Counted from the stretch's first letter, positions 36,001 to 44,170 are shown. The stretch: DNA of 48,159 nt from Promethearchaeota archaeon (GCA_019057775.1 JAHLWT010000062.1:1-48159), one strand, 5' to 3'. The notes: generated by a model from the sequence alone, not told the origin. Numbers and translations: made by a program.

Positions 36001-36814
36001 TATTCTTGCATATCTTAATTCTAAACTTATGTCTTTTTATTTTAAAGAACGCCCAATTGAGCTTCAACGCCAAAAATCAAATGTCGAGAATGATATCCCT
36101 ATTTTTTTTCCACGTACCGAAAATGAAGAAGTACTGCAAAAACTAATCATCAACAAAGAGAAATCTTTAATAAAAAGATTACAAAGATTGGAGAAATTTT
36201 ATAGAAGCAATGGATTTCATTTTAATTTAGGATTTAAAAGTGAAGATCAGATTGGAGTTGATCTAAAAGTATTTACAAAAGAGATTTCATTACCTTCAAT
36301 AGAACAACTCTCCTATGAAATTAAAGGAGAGCTTGACATTTATACTATAAGCGACCGAAAGACTTTTCCTATTTTGATTATCAACAAATATAATACAAAA
36401 AAGATTGGGATATTTAAAGAGACTGTTCTCGGAGAAAACGTCCAGTTTCAATACAAATCATTGAAGATTGTGGTACATGAACGCTTCTATGAGAAATTTA
36501 AGATCGCTATTGATGGTTATTTTTCTTATTCTGATAAATACGATTTTAGGACACTTTTAAAACTCAAATTACCCTCTTCCGATATTTTGTCCCTTATTAA
36601 GATTAAGAAAAATATTTTATATAGGAAAATCACGACTTTGAGTTCAGAACAAAAATCAGAAATCGATGTTATTATCGAAGACGTTTTACAGAATAGAGAG
36701 TTAACTAATAGTAAGTATATAAATACAATTACCAAAATTATTCATTTTATAGACCTTGCTTTTATAAAAATGGTAGCTCCCTATTATAAAGAAGAGATCT
36801 TAGCATATACATAA
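33041..36814 (+). CDS. Type IIG restriction-modification enzyme (Eco57I-like)
   Basis: At 1257 residues, this is a single-chain enzyme combining endonuclease, N6-adenine methyltransferase and target recognition. The N-terminal PD-(D/E)XK-type segment shows KPDFHSDKFILECKST (D77, E86, K88). A helical linker follows to KFGQYYTPPYIVNLI (about 366-380), AdoMet motif I ILDPASGSGTFLLNA (about 400-414) and catalytic motif IV DYVVGNPPYVAN (534-545). The C-terminal half (about 700-1250) is the target-recognition and helical region; a terminal TaqI-like specificity domain is plausible. It needs no separate methylase or specificity gene and none is nearby. The recognition sequence cannot be read from the protein. 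The gene has its own TATA-like promoter and stands alone. Intact length suggests activity. Confidence 0.9.
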   Translation: MDTKKILEGLLSLINSQSNIINASQPFRRYVSKCQRKNINDEEVIVQPFIGSFLKILNYINQHNLKIEEVQKGNKPDFHSDKFILECKSTRYKDFSSTSGREESPEEQLKRYLESPEFKRDFGFLCTLEKVHVYKLVDDQLKLIESLSFSFVDFVENKPTNIVNFITKFYVQPLTIEEKIRIIANTQRNELIPIQSKSFNVFLKALIRELSLELQSIFISLDDKDDDKQLVRAKICQIKKQMDLKSTSDAEKEYISHTSYIILARIILTKCWEDLELIDPPNTYNGGFKKYIEEYHEKIFEVYKRALDKSQEIYFLFNPDNPYLLLSLSEELIVDILFQVCKYDFTTLDYDILGYIYEDYLDIEHRKKFGQYYTPPYIVNLILDRIGYKPIPNELLSPSILDPASGSGTFLLNAVQRVLNSKKDGRDHSLDYKNIIENSIFGSELMLFPYLISEINILIQFSQVLKRVILKGKKLNVVHVFPNNSFNLIDKTITHRLFNIPEDDIKGDKIIDTTIIKRKESKLKTLQYKTDFDYVVGNPPYVANDTNPDLFREMREIFTFCNETYHNKMDLFYWFIILGILKLRPGGKLSFITTRYWIDKGEKTGVETLKEYILKYCYIREIIDLRNVTVFESATGQENLIFILERKSDTPDTNIRIFRIKTRPLKDTCTMDSCEFQVGYCNNDQEYLECLCSQESSWNTLLEKDSHLSLANYISAFYSAKKTYELMYNRSWDIFYPSTGVIKDIMDSIIKSCTRIVERTDAFGNTYMEENVINYIRDFFIIRVGVLTTIDEVFILTPDVLEIQKHKYLLKIGTSIELKRSEKEELINTHGGEIDPLGYVWLELSTVEKERLMNLYKTPSVYRHGLDISKEVGKLIFYEDDSLFSKCPVLILYLSQFKPEIVDKLRGYNELTPLRPNKWITIRRSANITLPDRKSRNLFEYYRKRPKIFYNYRVGNNNIFGFTNKHMVAATDMYFFHKFGAKINTYYILAYLNSKLMSFYFKERPIELQRQKSNVENDIPIFFPRTENEEVLQKLIINKEKSLIKRLQRLEKFYRSNGFHFNLGFKSEDQIGVDLKVFTKEISLPSIEQLSYEIKGELDIYTISDRKTFPILIINKYNTKKIGIFKETVLGENVQFQYKSLKIVVHERFYEKFKIAIDGYFSYSDKYDFRTLLKLKLPSSDILSLIKIKKNILYRKITTLSSEQKSEIDVIIEDVLQNRELTNSKYINTITKIIHFIDLAFIKMVAPYYKEEILAYT

Positions 36815-36960
36815 TTTCCTGTGAAATAGCAATAATTCTGCTTATCACCACAAATTTAGTTATCAAGTAGATATTTTATTTTTTAATGTCTTTTTTGTTT
36901 ATAAGTAATTGATACAAATCAATTTCAAACTCAATTAATATTAAATCTAATGATTTTTAA

Positions 36961-37815
36961 ATGAAAAATAAGAAAATAATTTTGCCAGCTATATTAATTC
37001 TTTCTACATTAGTGGGAATTACATCTAACATTAGCTTAGTGTCTGGATATGTTGGAGTTTTTGAAAAAAGAACAGATTCATCAAATCCATTTGTTCTTAC
37101 AACTGATATTTTGTATTGGAATGATGATGTTCATATTTCAGAAGTTGAAGATCTTTATCATCAAGTATTTCTTCAAGAAGGAACACATTATCTGCTCTTT
37201 TTTGATTCTGGTTTAGCAAATGGTGCAATATTATGGATACTATTATCTTCAGATAATTCTGCTATCTTTTCCGCGTATGTGCCAGATTATCCAATAAAGT
37301 ATGTTCTGTTTTTCTCTCCATCACAAACTGGGTATTATACTATTATTTTTAGGTTTGGATTAGAAGGATCTTTTACTACCTCTTCAATTCAAATTGGATT
37401 CTTAGAAGCCCCCATTATAAATCTGAATGAAGAGATTGATCGGAATTATTGGGATTTCACACAAAATGCAATTACAGCAGCAAAAATAGAATTAGAAGAA
37501 GATAATTATGAAATGGGCTCAAAAGATTTAAAGTATATAGATAATTCTATATACTATATGAGTCTTGGATCCCTTTCGGCCTATGATTACGTCCAATTAA
37601 CTGAGAGTAGCTTCGATTATCGATTAGATTCTGACACAGAGAGATTATTCTCATCTGGAGAATATATATTTTTTAGTCTTTCTGGACATCCGTTTGGAAT
37701 ACGAAAGGTTCCAGATCAATCAACAGGAGGTTCAATTCCAGGCTTCTCCTTACTACTAGTCGGATTTATTTCGTTAGTATCGATATTCATTATTTCTAAA
37801 AAGTTATACAAATAA
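36961..37815 (+). CDS. Secreted, membrane-anchored surface protein
   Basis: A 284-residue protein with an N-terminal signal sequence (KNKK, then a hydrophobic stretch ILPAILILSTLVGIT) and a C-terminal anchor: a Gly/Ser spacer, SIPGFSLLLVGFISLVSIF, and a basic end SKKLYK. The proline-glycine-phenylalanine, hydrophobic helix, basic tail order resembles archaeal PGF-type sorting or anchoring tails. The exported part is beta-rich with aromatic residues (HYLLFFDSGLANGAILWILL, TGYYTIIFRFG), an acidic helix about residue 165-190, and no catalytic motif. It probably sits on the outer cell surface. The gene is followed directly by a T-run terminator. The preceding 146 bases are AT-rich leader. Confidence 0.75.
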   Translation: MKNKKIILPAILILSTLVGITSNISLVSGYVGVFEKRTDSSNPFVLTTDILYWNDDVHISEVEDLYHQVFLQEGTHYLLFFDSGLANGAILWILLSSDNSAIFSAYVPDYPIKYVLFFSPSQTGYYTIIFRFGLEGSFTTSSIQIGFLEAPIINLNEEIDRNYWDFTQNAITAAKIELEEDNYEMGSKDLKYIDNSIYYMSLGSLSAYDYVQLTESSFDYRLDSDTERLFSSGEYIFFSLSGHPFGIRKVPDQSTGGSIPGFSLLLVGFISLVSIFIISKKLYK

Positions 37816-37820
37816 ATCTC

Positions 37821-37834
37821 TTTTTTTTTTTTTT
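37821..37834 (+). terminator. Oligo-T transcription terminator
   Basis: A run of 14 T on the plus strand, six bases after the stop of the surface-protein gene, is the classic archaeal termination signal, which needs no hairpin. Confidence 0.7.
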
Positions 37835-38361
37835 AATTATGGCTAAAAGAGTATTTTATCTTAATCTCCTTCCTGGTTTTTTAAAAAGATATTCGGTTTA
37901 TTTAAGTCTCTAATTTCACATTTAACTCTTTTTAATTCCTCCCAATTTCACCACAAATTATGACCTTGTTCAAATGAATTAAAGTGTTGTTTTAGCTTTA
38001 AAGGGCTATTCTTCGTTATACGAAGAATTGTATAATTGGCGATTGAGTTTCCTGAATATTCTGCAAGAGCTATCTCTGTGGAATTTGAATTCAAATCTTC
38101 TATAATGAGTAACCACTCATAACCTTGCTTCTGTCTATAATTTGGGTTTTGTAAAAAGGAACGAGAACGCTTCCAATGCACATTTTAAATAAATAATATT
38201 TTTCATTTTACCCACCCAGAGCGTCATTGGTATAGAAATTAATGAAAATTTTATTTTTAGAAGATTCCTAAAAAGATGTTAGAGTTTATAGCTAATAATT
38301 AAATTTAATATTTGATGTTATATTGGATCATAAAACCTAAAAAAATGAGGGAGGTAGAGAT
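37835..38361. other. Long intergenic region with one doubtful minus-strand frame
   Basis: About 530 bases between the T-run and the next small gene. The only frame of note is 37948-38181 on the minus strand (listed separately). The rest is AT-rich. From about 38335 a leader begins that carries the strong GGGAGG Shine-Dalgarno of the 38362 gene. I see no RNA gene or mobile element. Confidence 0.5.
37948..38181 (-). CDS. Doubtful 77-residue protein, perhaps a gene remnant
   Basis: A 77-codon frame opening with GTG immediately after an in-frame stop two codons earlier, with no Shine-Dalgarno. The peptide looks protein-like rather than random (GYEWLLIIEDLNSNSTEIAL, then AEYSGNSIANYTILRITKNS), but I recognise no family. 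A short fragment bounded by a stop and starting with GTG suits a decayed gene as well as a real small one. Confidence 0.3.
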   Translation of the reverse strand: MHWKRSRSFLQNPNYRQKQGYEWLLIIEDLNSNSTEIALAEYSGNSIANYTILRITKNSPLKLKQHFNSFEQGHNLW

Positions 38362-38508
38362 ATGGGGTATAAAAATAACTTTCTGTTAAAAATGTTTAAC
38401 TGGGAAAGTAATGATGAACCATATATTGATGGAGTTTATGCGGATAAAATATGGATCGAAAACGATAGGTTATACTTAAGAGTAATTAAGAATTATTTTT
38501 GTCTTTAA
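38362..38508 (+). CDS. Small protein (48 aa) with strong ribosome-binding site
   Basis: A 48-codon gene starting ATG at 38362 and ending TAA at 38508. It is preceded by GAGGGAGGTAGAGAT, one of the best Shine-Dalgarno sequences in the window (GGGAGG about 10 bases from the ATG), in a genome stretch where most genes have weak ones. The peptide begins MGYKNNFLLKMFNWESN and has an alternating beta-like second half (GVYADKIWIENDRLYLRVIK). I know no family for it. The translation signal is the main support. Confidence 0.5.
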   Translation: MGYKNNFLLKMFNWESNDEPYIDGVYADKIWIENDRLYLRVIKNYFCL

Positions 38509-38583
38509 GGTAATTCCTTCCTTATTATAATTAAATATTACCTATTTTATTAGTAGTTAAAAAACATTTAAATTATTAATCCC

Positions 38584-39084
38584 TCATGAATTATCTACAG
38601 ATTCTTGAAATATCATTTTTAAAGAATCGTGAATTTCAAGCCTTCCAAATAACTTACCTTCCATTATAAACAAGAAGTTTAGCCACTTCACAAGAGAGCA
38701 TTTTATCAGGTGTAATTTTTTAATATAAGATATCAGAAGTCTTTTATAATATGCTTGACTCAAATCTTTTTTTCGGGACAAATGTAATTGTATAAGAGGA
38801 AAGTTCCAGACTCTGAGATTTTTTAGTTTAAATAGTAAACGTGAAGAAAAACCACTATCTTTCAATATCCATCGTTCTTGTTTTCGATCTATATACCACA
38901 TCTCTATCATATCTTGGAAAAAAAACACATCTGATTCCAAAGCCTCAAACTTTCTAATTAATTCCTCAAGATACCCTTTAACAATGAATGGAATTTGCGG
39001 AAATTCATACAAACTCATAATATTAATGATTTCTTGGGTAACATCCTGAACGGTTTTATTTAACCTAAACACCGAACACATCAT
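38584..39084 (-). CDS. Unknown 166-residue basic helical protein
   Basis: Not recognised. The protein is mostly alpha-helical and basic, with segments FIVKGYLEELIRKFEAL (about 34-50) and, in the second half, AYYKRLLISYIKKLHLIKC followed by LVKWLNFLFIMEGKLFGRLE. The last is hydrophobic but short for a membrane helix. No metal or nucleotide motif is present. It is divergent from the TIR-LRR gene with 110 bases between starts, so the two could share a control region. Nothing further can be said from the sequence. Confidence 0.5.
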   Translation of the reverse strand: MMCSVFRLNKTVQDVTQEIINIMSLYEFPQIPFIVKGYLEELIRKFEALESDVFFFQDMIEMWYIDRKQERWILKDSGFSSRLLFKLKNLRVWNFPLIQLHLSRKKDLSQAYYKRLLISYIKKLHLIKCSLVKWLNFLFIMEGKLFGRLEIHDSLKMIFQESVDNS

Positions 39085-39194
39085 ATTACATTCAAGATCC
39101 AGTCCAAATTATTTAAAGAAAAAAATTCACAAATAATTTAAAATCAAAGAAATCTAATTAACTATTAAAACTTGAAATATTATCTAACCTCATA

Positions 39195-40151
39195 ATGGGA
39201 GCGACTGTATTCATTAGTTACGCAACAAAAGATTCTAACAAGTTTCACATTGCTACAATTGCGGAGCGTCTAACAAATTATCCTGAAATTGACAATGCCT
39301 TGTATTGGGAAGAGGATATGCACGACGATATTTATAAATATATGAACGAGAACGTTGGAAAGTGTGATGTATTTCTTTTATTCTGCTCTCAAACAGCTCT
39401 TAACTCGGAGCCCATCGAAATGGAATGGATGGCGGCACTAAAGAAGAAAAGAAAAGTTATACCAATATTTACTGACGAAGATGATATTCCTACTTTATTA
39501 AGCACACGATTGGGAATTCAATTTAAAAAAAATGATCTTGATGGGACAATTAAAAGCATTTACCAGCTAATTTTAAAGAAATTAAATGTCTCACCCAAAG
39601 CAAGAAACTCAGGAAAAAGGACTGAAATAGTAGATTTTAAAGGTGCAAAAATCCCTCAATTCGAAGCAGACATACTTCAAGAGCTTGAAGATCTTAAGAC
39701 TCATTTGAATGCTCAATTTAATTTAGTTAATGAACTTAAGTATGATACTGAATTTGAGTTTTCTGTTAAACACAATCAAGTATCAGGAATTAGTATATAT
39801 TTTTGTGGCTTATTGACACTCCCAGACACAATAGGGCAACTTTCTTCTCTTATAGAATTATGCTTATGGGGAAATTTTTTGACGCTTCTTCCAGACACAA
39901 TAGGTAACTTAGAATCACTCGAAATTCTAGATTTAGGTTATAACCGGTTAACAACTCTGCCTAAGTCAATAGGTAACCTTACAATGCTTAGAAGCTTTAA
40001 TTTAGAAAATAATCAATTAACAAATCTTCCAGAGTCCATAATTACCCTACCATTACTCATGAGACTTAATGCAGAAGAAAATCCTTTAGATATAGAGTCT
40101 AATGTTATTTTAAAGCAACTAGAAGAAAGTGGGGTAGATGTTTCAAAATAA
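39195..40151 (+). CDS. TIR-domain protein with C-terminal leucine-rich repeats
   Basis: A 318-residue two-domain protein. Residues 1-130 are a TIR domain: ATVFISYATKDSNKF (box 1), LYWEEDMHDDIYKYM, VFLLFCSQTALNS, and the helix EPIEMEWMAALKKKRKVIPI, in which E77 is the likely catalytic glutamate of TIR NADases. Residues about 195-300 are four leucine-rich repeats (TLPDTIGQLSSLIELCLWGN, LLPDTIGNLESLEILDLGYN, TLPKSIGNLTMLRSFNLENN, NLPESIITLPLLMRLN). No NB-ARC or STAND ATPase lies between, so the LRR may sense the trigger directly. TIR domains act in immunity by destroying NAD or making signalling nucleotides. It stands alone on the plus strand, with a CoiA-like gene convergent downstream. Confidence 0.9.
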   Translation: MGATVFISYATKDSNKFHIATIAERLTNYPEIDNALYWEEDMHDDIYKYMNENVGKCDVFLLFCSQTALNSEPIEMEWMAALKKKRKVIPIFTDEDDIPTLLSTRLGIQFKKNDLDGTIKSIYQLILKKLNVSPKARNSGKRTEIVDFKGAKIPQFEADILQELEDLKTHLNAQFNLVNELKYDTEFEFSVKHNQVSGISIYFCGLLTLPDTIGQLSSLIELCLWGNFLTLLPDTIGNLESLEILDLGYNRLTTLPKSIGNLTMLRSFNLENNQLTNLPESIITLPLLMRLNAEENPLDIESNVILKQLEESGVDVSK

Positions 40152-40256
40152 ATAATTACTTATAATCTTTACTTTGAAAAATAACCGAAGCGCTCATATC
40201 GTGCTAGGAGCCCCGTTTCTCCACTATAGTTAAAATAAATATTTAATTAAGAAGTA

Positions 40257-41282
40257 TCACAAATAATCTATGGCTTTAATTGTTAAAATTTCCTGAATTT
40301 TATAACTCTCATCCAGGAGCCGTTCAAATTTTACTTTTTTTATTTTTTTTGACCTCTTCAGGAGTAAATAAGGAAGATAGTATCCAAATTCTCCTTTTAC
40401 TTGATCAATAATTTTATCCACTTGTATCTTAATATAAGAATTATTATCCAACTCACTGTTTCTCATTTTTACCACACAGAATTCTCGTATGCATGCGTTA
40501 AGGTGATCGGTGCATAACATACTCATGTTTTTATCCATAAATCGAGCCAATTTATAGTTTGAATAATCGCTACAGATAATTTTATACGTCGGAATTTTTC
40601 CATACACAATATTCTTTAACCCCCTATAATACTTATCACGCCCGAATATATTACCATCTAGTTTTTTATGCTCAAAATAAGGTGAAAAATGGATAGCATA
40701 AGGAGGGTGAATAACGTCCTCGCCTACAACGTTCATATAATAAATCCTTCCAGAGTATAGGTTATGGGCTCTTATTTCTTCTTTTAGCACCTGGGCTTTT
40801 TCACTATTGTGAGGGAATTTCTTTTCTGATACACAGCTCCCCGAAGCATTAAATACCCACAATACATAAATCCCCTTAACAGTATATTTCATAGTTCTTT
40901 CCATTAACTTTTCAGCCAATATCGAAGAATTCTGACACTCAATAGCTACTCTTACTCCATTTTCTCTAAGCTCAAAATATACATCTGCAACTTGATCTCC
41001 TAACCAATATTCTTTCGTTCGAATCTTAATGGAATTAAACAATGGAAAAATATGGTACCAATAATCCTTCATAGTTTTATGTTCAATAGTCTCCGGTTCA
41101 AACCCTTCTGGTTTTTTGCCTCGATGTTTAAAACAATTAAGATGCTGGTTATAAAAAAGCGGTTTCTTACACTTCAAGCATTGCCAAGTATAGTTTTGAG
41201 GATTTTTTGGCAGTTTATAATTAACTTTAAACACCCTATTCAATTCTACATTATTTGCTGCTAAAATTTCTGTTTCTTCCAA
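40257..41282 (-). CDS. CoiA-like protein with zinc finger and nuclease core
   Basis: The protein (341 residues) resembles the CoiA family of competence-associated nuclease-like proteins. A zinc-binding CCCH set is at C35, C38, C50 and H53 (WQCLKCKK ... LNCFKHRG). The core matches: IEHKTMKDYWYHIF, then the PD-(D/E)XK-type VADVYFELRENGVRVAIECQ with D100, E115 and Q117 in place of lysine, as in several CoiA-like enzymes. The middle has a long FHFSPYFEHKK-type loop of unknown role; the rest is helical. CoiA-like proteins in bacteria influence DNA uptake or recombination; in archaea they occur sporadically, probably as DNA nucleases. The gene is convergent with the TIR-LRR gene, 105 bases apart. 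Confidence 0.65.
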   Translation of the reverse strand: MEETEILAANNVELNRVFKVNYKLPKNPQNYTWQCLKCKKPLFYNQHLNCFKHRGKKPEGFEPETIEHKTMKDYWYHIFPLFNSIKIRTKEYWLGDQVADVYFELRENGVRVAIECQNSSILAEKLMERTMKYTVKGIYVLWVFNASGSCVSEKKFPHNSEKAQVLKEEIRAHNLYSGRIYYMNVVGEDVIHPPYAIHFSPYFEHKKLDGNIFGRDKYYRGLKNIVYGKIPTYKIICSDYSNYKLARFMDKNMSMLCTDHLNACIREFCVVKMRNSELDNNSYIKIQVDKIIDQVKGEFGYYLPYLLLKRSKKIKKVKFERLLDESYKIQEILTIKAIDYL

Positions 41283-41543
41283 TATTCTACCCCTGTGAAT
41301 TAATGGCTAAAAGGTAACTGAAATAAGTACCCTTGAGCTAATTTTATGAAACCTAAGTCTTTAATAATGAGGGGAGTGAAAGATTATTAATCCCAGAATT
41401 GAAGATAAAAATAAGTCGGAATTTTTCCCTTTTTTTAAGGGTGCAAGTTGTGATTATTTCACAAATATTAAATCTTTATAAGTTATGAATTTAAATCTTC
41501 TTTATTCATAATCTTAATATGCTTTTAATTTTCACCCAACTAC

Positions 41544-42341
41544 TCAAGTCTTCATGAAGTCATGTCCGCATACTTCACAGATATTAATTTTTTTCTTCAT
41601 ATATATTTTTTGACAAGAGGGGCAGACCATACCACTCTCTCCCAATTTCCAATGAATCGCATAGAATATATCTATTACTTCTTTCACATTACGTAATCCA
41701 GCCGTTTCAATTAATTTAATTATAGAATCTGGTTCTGTTATTACCTTTAAAAATCGTGTTAGCACATTTTTTGTAAATTGTATCAATGGTTTATATTCTT
41801 GTACCCCTGCTTTAATTTCTTGTTCATCTTGTTCAAGATTTAGAACTGGAACTTCTGTTCCTTGACTTTCTAATTTTCTCTTTAGTTTTTGTCTTAATGT
41901 AAGTAATGTGGTAAGCCTCTTTTTCTCTTCTTTGATTTCTCTTCCTTTGTTTCTAGCAATGTCTTTTCTACATTTTTCAAGGTCGGAAACTAGACTTTTT
42001 CTTACTCGCCATAATTTAGTACTCCAGCAATAACTTTGTATGTATATGTTAAGTTTCTTCAGTAAATCTATAGCTGATGTAATATCTGAAAACTTCGCAT
42101 CAAGCTTATAAGCACCCTCTCTGCTTAGTTCAAAATCGTCTTCGTCATAATCATATCTTTCATACTCATAACTTAATTTTTTAGCTTCCCCAGTAGCTTG
42201 GTCTATTTCAAGTTTCTTTTTTTGTGTTTTAATATGATCTTCAATTTGATTAATTGTTAGCTCTAGTTCAATTTCATGTTGTTTTACCAATTTATTTAGA
42301 GCAATTATTCCTTGGTCATACCACTCTATTGTTTTCTTCAT
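41544..42341 (-). CDS. Coiled-coil protein with C-terminal zinc ribbon
   Basis: A 265-residue protein of unknown function. Most of it is helical: an N-terminal coiled coil (about 10-60, VKQHEIELELTINQIEDHIK), an acidic turn (YEYERYDYDEDDFELS), and a basic coiled coil (about 110-165, KGREIKEEKKRLTTLLTLRQ). The C-terminal 27 residues hold a zinc ribbon with two CxxC pairs (MVCPSCQKIYMKKKINICEV and then CGHDF). It resembles a nucleic-acid-binding or scaffold protein rather than an enzyme. It may share a transcript with the small gene at 42420, which lies 78 bases upstream on the same strand. Confidence 0.6.
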   Translation of the reverse strand: MKKTIEWYDQGIIALNKLVKQHEIELELTINQIEDHIKTQKKKLEIDQATGEAKKLSYEYERYDYDEDDFELSREGAYKLDAKFSDITSAIDLLKKLNIYIQSYCWSTKLWRVRKSLVSDLEKCRKDIARNKGREIKEEKKRLTTLLTLRQKLKRKLESQGTEVPVLNLEQDEQEIKAGVQEYKPLIQFTKNVLTRFLKVITEPDSIIKLIETAGLRNVKEVIDIFYAIHWKLGESGMVCPSCQKIYMKKKINICEVCGHDFMKT

Positions 42342-42419
42342 AATTTCTCAATTTCGGTTAATTATGTTTAATTTATGCCTAATTTTGTTATCATCTTTTC
42401 AATTGAGGTTGGTCTGCTT

Positions 42420-42602
42420 TTACTCTTCACCTAATTGATCCCACTCTTCTTCATAATCTTCCTTGAACTTCTTTATTATTTCCCCATTCTTCAACCTGTC
42501 AAATACCTCTTTGATCGGCTCCTCTTTTGACAAATGAGTTTTCAAATATTCTACAGTCCAACCGAGCCTCTTTGCTTCCTCTTCTAATTCACGCTCATTC
42601 AT
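42420..42602 (-). CDS. Small acidic protein (60 aa)
   Basis: Sixty residues, highly charged and probably helical: MNERELEEEAKRLGWTVEYL, then KEEPIKEVFDRLKNGEI and an acidic tail ending QLGEE. A tryptophan-containing first helix and an amphipathic second helix suggest a small folded domain, perhaps a regulator or antitoxin-like protein, but I do not recognise it. GC content is a little higher than in neighbours. It precedes the coiled-coil/zinc-ribbon gene on the same strand. Confidence 0.5.
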   Translation of the reverse strand: MNERELEEEAKRLGWTVEYLKTHLSKEEPIKEVFDRLKNGEIIKKFKEDYEEEWDQLGEE

Positions 42603-42749
42603 GATGATAAAATTTTGTCTAATTTGCAGTTTAAAAGTAGTTAAAACAATTATATAATATTTTGGATAGCACTTTTTTCTATAAAAAGAACTTAAACTAG
42701 ATGTTTATAATATTTTTTATTTAAATATGTAGAATCTAATTGATAATAT

Positions 42750-43850
42750 ATGTCATCAAAAACCATTCCTAATTATATTATAAATAAGATAGTTCGTCAA
42801 AGAACAAAAGATAGGTATTCAATAAAAGAGATTTCACAAAATAATAAATTAACTAGGTATACCATATCAAAGATTTTAAAGGATAGGTTGAAGGATACAC
42901 GTTCAAAGTATAGTACCACACAAACCTACATTTCGAAGAAAAATGTGAAAGAGATAGTCCAACTCCGAAAAAGAAATATTAAATTACAAGTTATCCATGA
43001 AAAATTGAGGATCCCTATCATACGTATCATGTCAATTTTAAAAGGTGAATTAAAAGACGATTATCAAAATTATGGTGCGAGACACTTCCCTTACTATATG
43101 CGAGAACACATATTTCATCTATATGAATTAAAGACTTCCCCTCAAGAGATCAAAAAAGTTACAAAAGTCTCATTAAATTCCATAAAAATAATTTTACAGA
43201 ATTCATTTGATATTATTTATAATAAAATCATCTCAAAAATCCAACCGGTAAGGGTGGTTATCAATGAGTGCGATTGCCACGCCTTTTACCTTGACATCTA
43301 CAACAGAATAAAAAAAGGCACCAAATATAGAGATTCTTTAAAATTAATTCCTATTACGATATTCTTTTATTTAAAATCGAGAAATGCATTTATCACTACT
43401 ACGAAATTTATTAATGCAGCCAACATGACTCGGGAAGAATTTCGTAAAAGGTTTAAAGATATCTACCCTTTTTGTGGGAACCTTGCATATGATAACCATA
43501 AGGCTATTATATCTTCCTTGATAGTTCAAATTCAAGAAAAATTTAATCTTTCTGACTCCTTTGGTAAGACATCAAGAGATATTTTAAATAAGTTTGGTCA
43601 TTTACTTATGAATACAAAACCTGAGATTACAGCAGGGGTTGTCGGTATACTCTCTCTCTTAAAGTTAAGGATTCATTCAGTAAGTATATTGACAATTTGT
43701 GAAACTTTAGGATTTCAAATGAGTACTGCTTTATATCAAGTGAGAAACAGCTTCTTGAAAAGAATGGGTATTGAAGGATTTCAAGGATTTAAAAAGACTC
43801 CTAACCTAATAGAGCCATTACTTCAAAATCTTACAACTCAGGCAAACTAA
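42750..43850 (+). CDS. TFB-like (TFIIB-type) protein with N-terminal HTH repeats
   Basis: A 366-residue DNA-binding protein. The second half has the two cyclin-like repeats of archaeal TFB. Repeat 1 is about 180-245 (LDIYNRIKKGTKYRDSLKLI ... MTREEFRKRFKDIYPF). Repeat 2 is about 250-350 (IISSLIVQIQEKFNLSDSFG, ITAGVVGILSLLKLRIHSVS, TICETLGFQMSTALYQVRN), matching the TFB pattern of a small-residue helix followed by an HTH. The usual N-terminal zinc ribbon and B-finger are absent. Instead there are three HTH-like units of about 50 residues (RYSIKEISQNNKLTRYTISK, IKLQVIHEKLRIPIIRIMSI, TSPQEIKKVTKVSLNSIKII). It could be a sequence-specific regulator that recruits or competes with TBP/RNA polymerase. 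It stands alone on the plus strand. Confidence 0.65.
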   Translation: MSSKTIPNYIINKIVRQRTKDRYSIKEISQNNKLTRYTISKILKDRLKDTRSKYSTTQTYISKKNVKEIVQLRKRNIKLQVIHEKLRIPIIRIMSILKGELKDDYQNYGARHFPYYMREHIFHLYELKTSPQEIKKVTKVSLNSIKIILQNSFDIIYNKIISKIQPVRVVINECDCHAFYLDIYNRIKKGTKYRDSLKLIPITIFFYLKSRNAFITTTKFINAANMTREEFRKRFKDIYPFCGNLAYDNHKAIISSLIVQIQEKFNLSDSFGKTSRDILNKFGHLLMNTKPEITAGVVGILSLLKLRIHSVSILTICETLGFQMSTALYQVRNSFLKRMGIEGFQGFKKTPNLIEPLLQNLTTQAN

Positions 43851-43900
43851 GTTCTTATTTAATTTTAAAAAGAATTTTAAAGTTCTGTATCAAAATTTTT

Positions 43901-44092
43901 AGAGCCTTTAAGAAGGGAACAAATTATTATCTCCTTATTGAGGCACCTGATAATAGTGTTAATGCAACAAGTGAGTTATTTACCATAGAATATATCCCTC
44001 AACTTAAAGTGTCAGGATTTAATATCCCTCTTTTTTCAATCATTATTGGTTTATTTTTGGGCATATTCAGTTTCAAATATAAAAAGAGGTGA
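43901..44092 (+). pseudogene. C-terminal remnant of a surface protein
   Basis: In one plus-strand frame ending at TGA 44090-44092 the sequence reads RAFKKGTNYYLLIEAPDNSV, NATSELFTIEYIPQ, then SGFNIPLFSIIIGLFLGIFS and a basic end KYKKR. The first part matches the end of a KNH/Ser-Thr-rich surface repeat, and the rest is a membrane anchor with a basic tail like the one in the 36961 gene. No start exists and the frame merges upstream into AT-rich DNA, so it is a 3' relic. The same frame continues after the stop into KTEYFDTIITLVKYLREHGD, which may belong to yet another fragment. Confidence 0.6.
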
Positions 44093-44170
44093 TACGCTAT
44101 TAAAACAGAGTATTTCGATACAATTATTACTCTAGTTAAATATTTGCGGGAACATGGTGATTTATCCAAA

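Noticed and set aside
35814..36146. 110-residue plus-strand frame and its minus-strand neighbour
   Set aside because: Both lie wholly inside the type IIG gene in other frames and resemble no protein.
39800..40070. DNA repeats near 39.8-40.0 kb as a mobile element end
   Set aside because: They encode leucine-rich repeats (the PDTIG motif) and are explained by protein structure.
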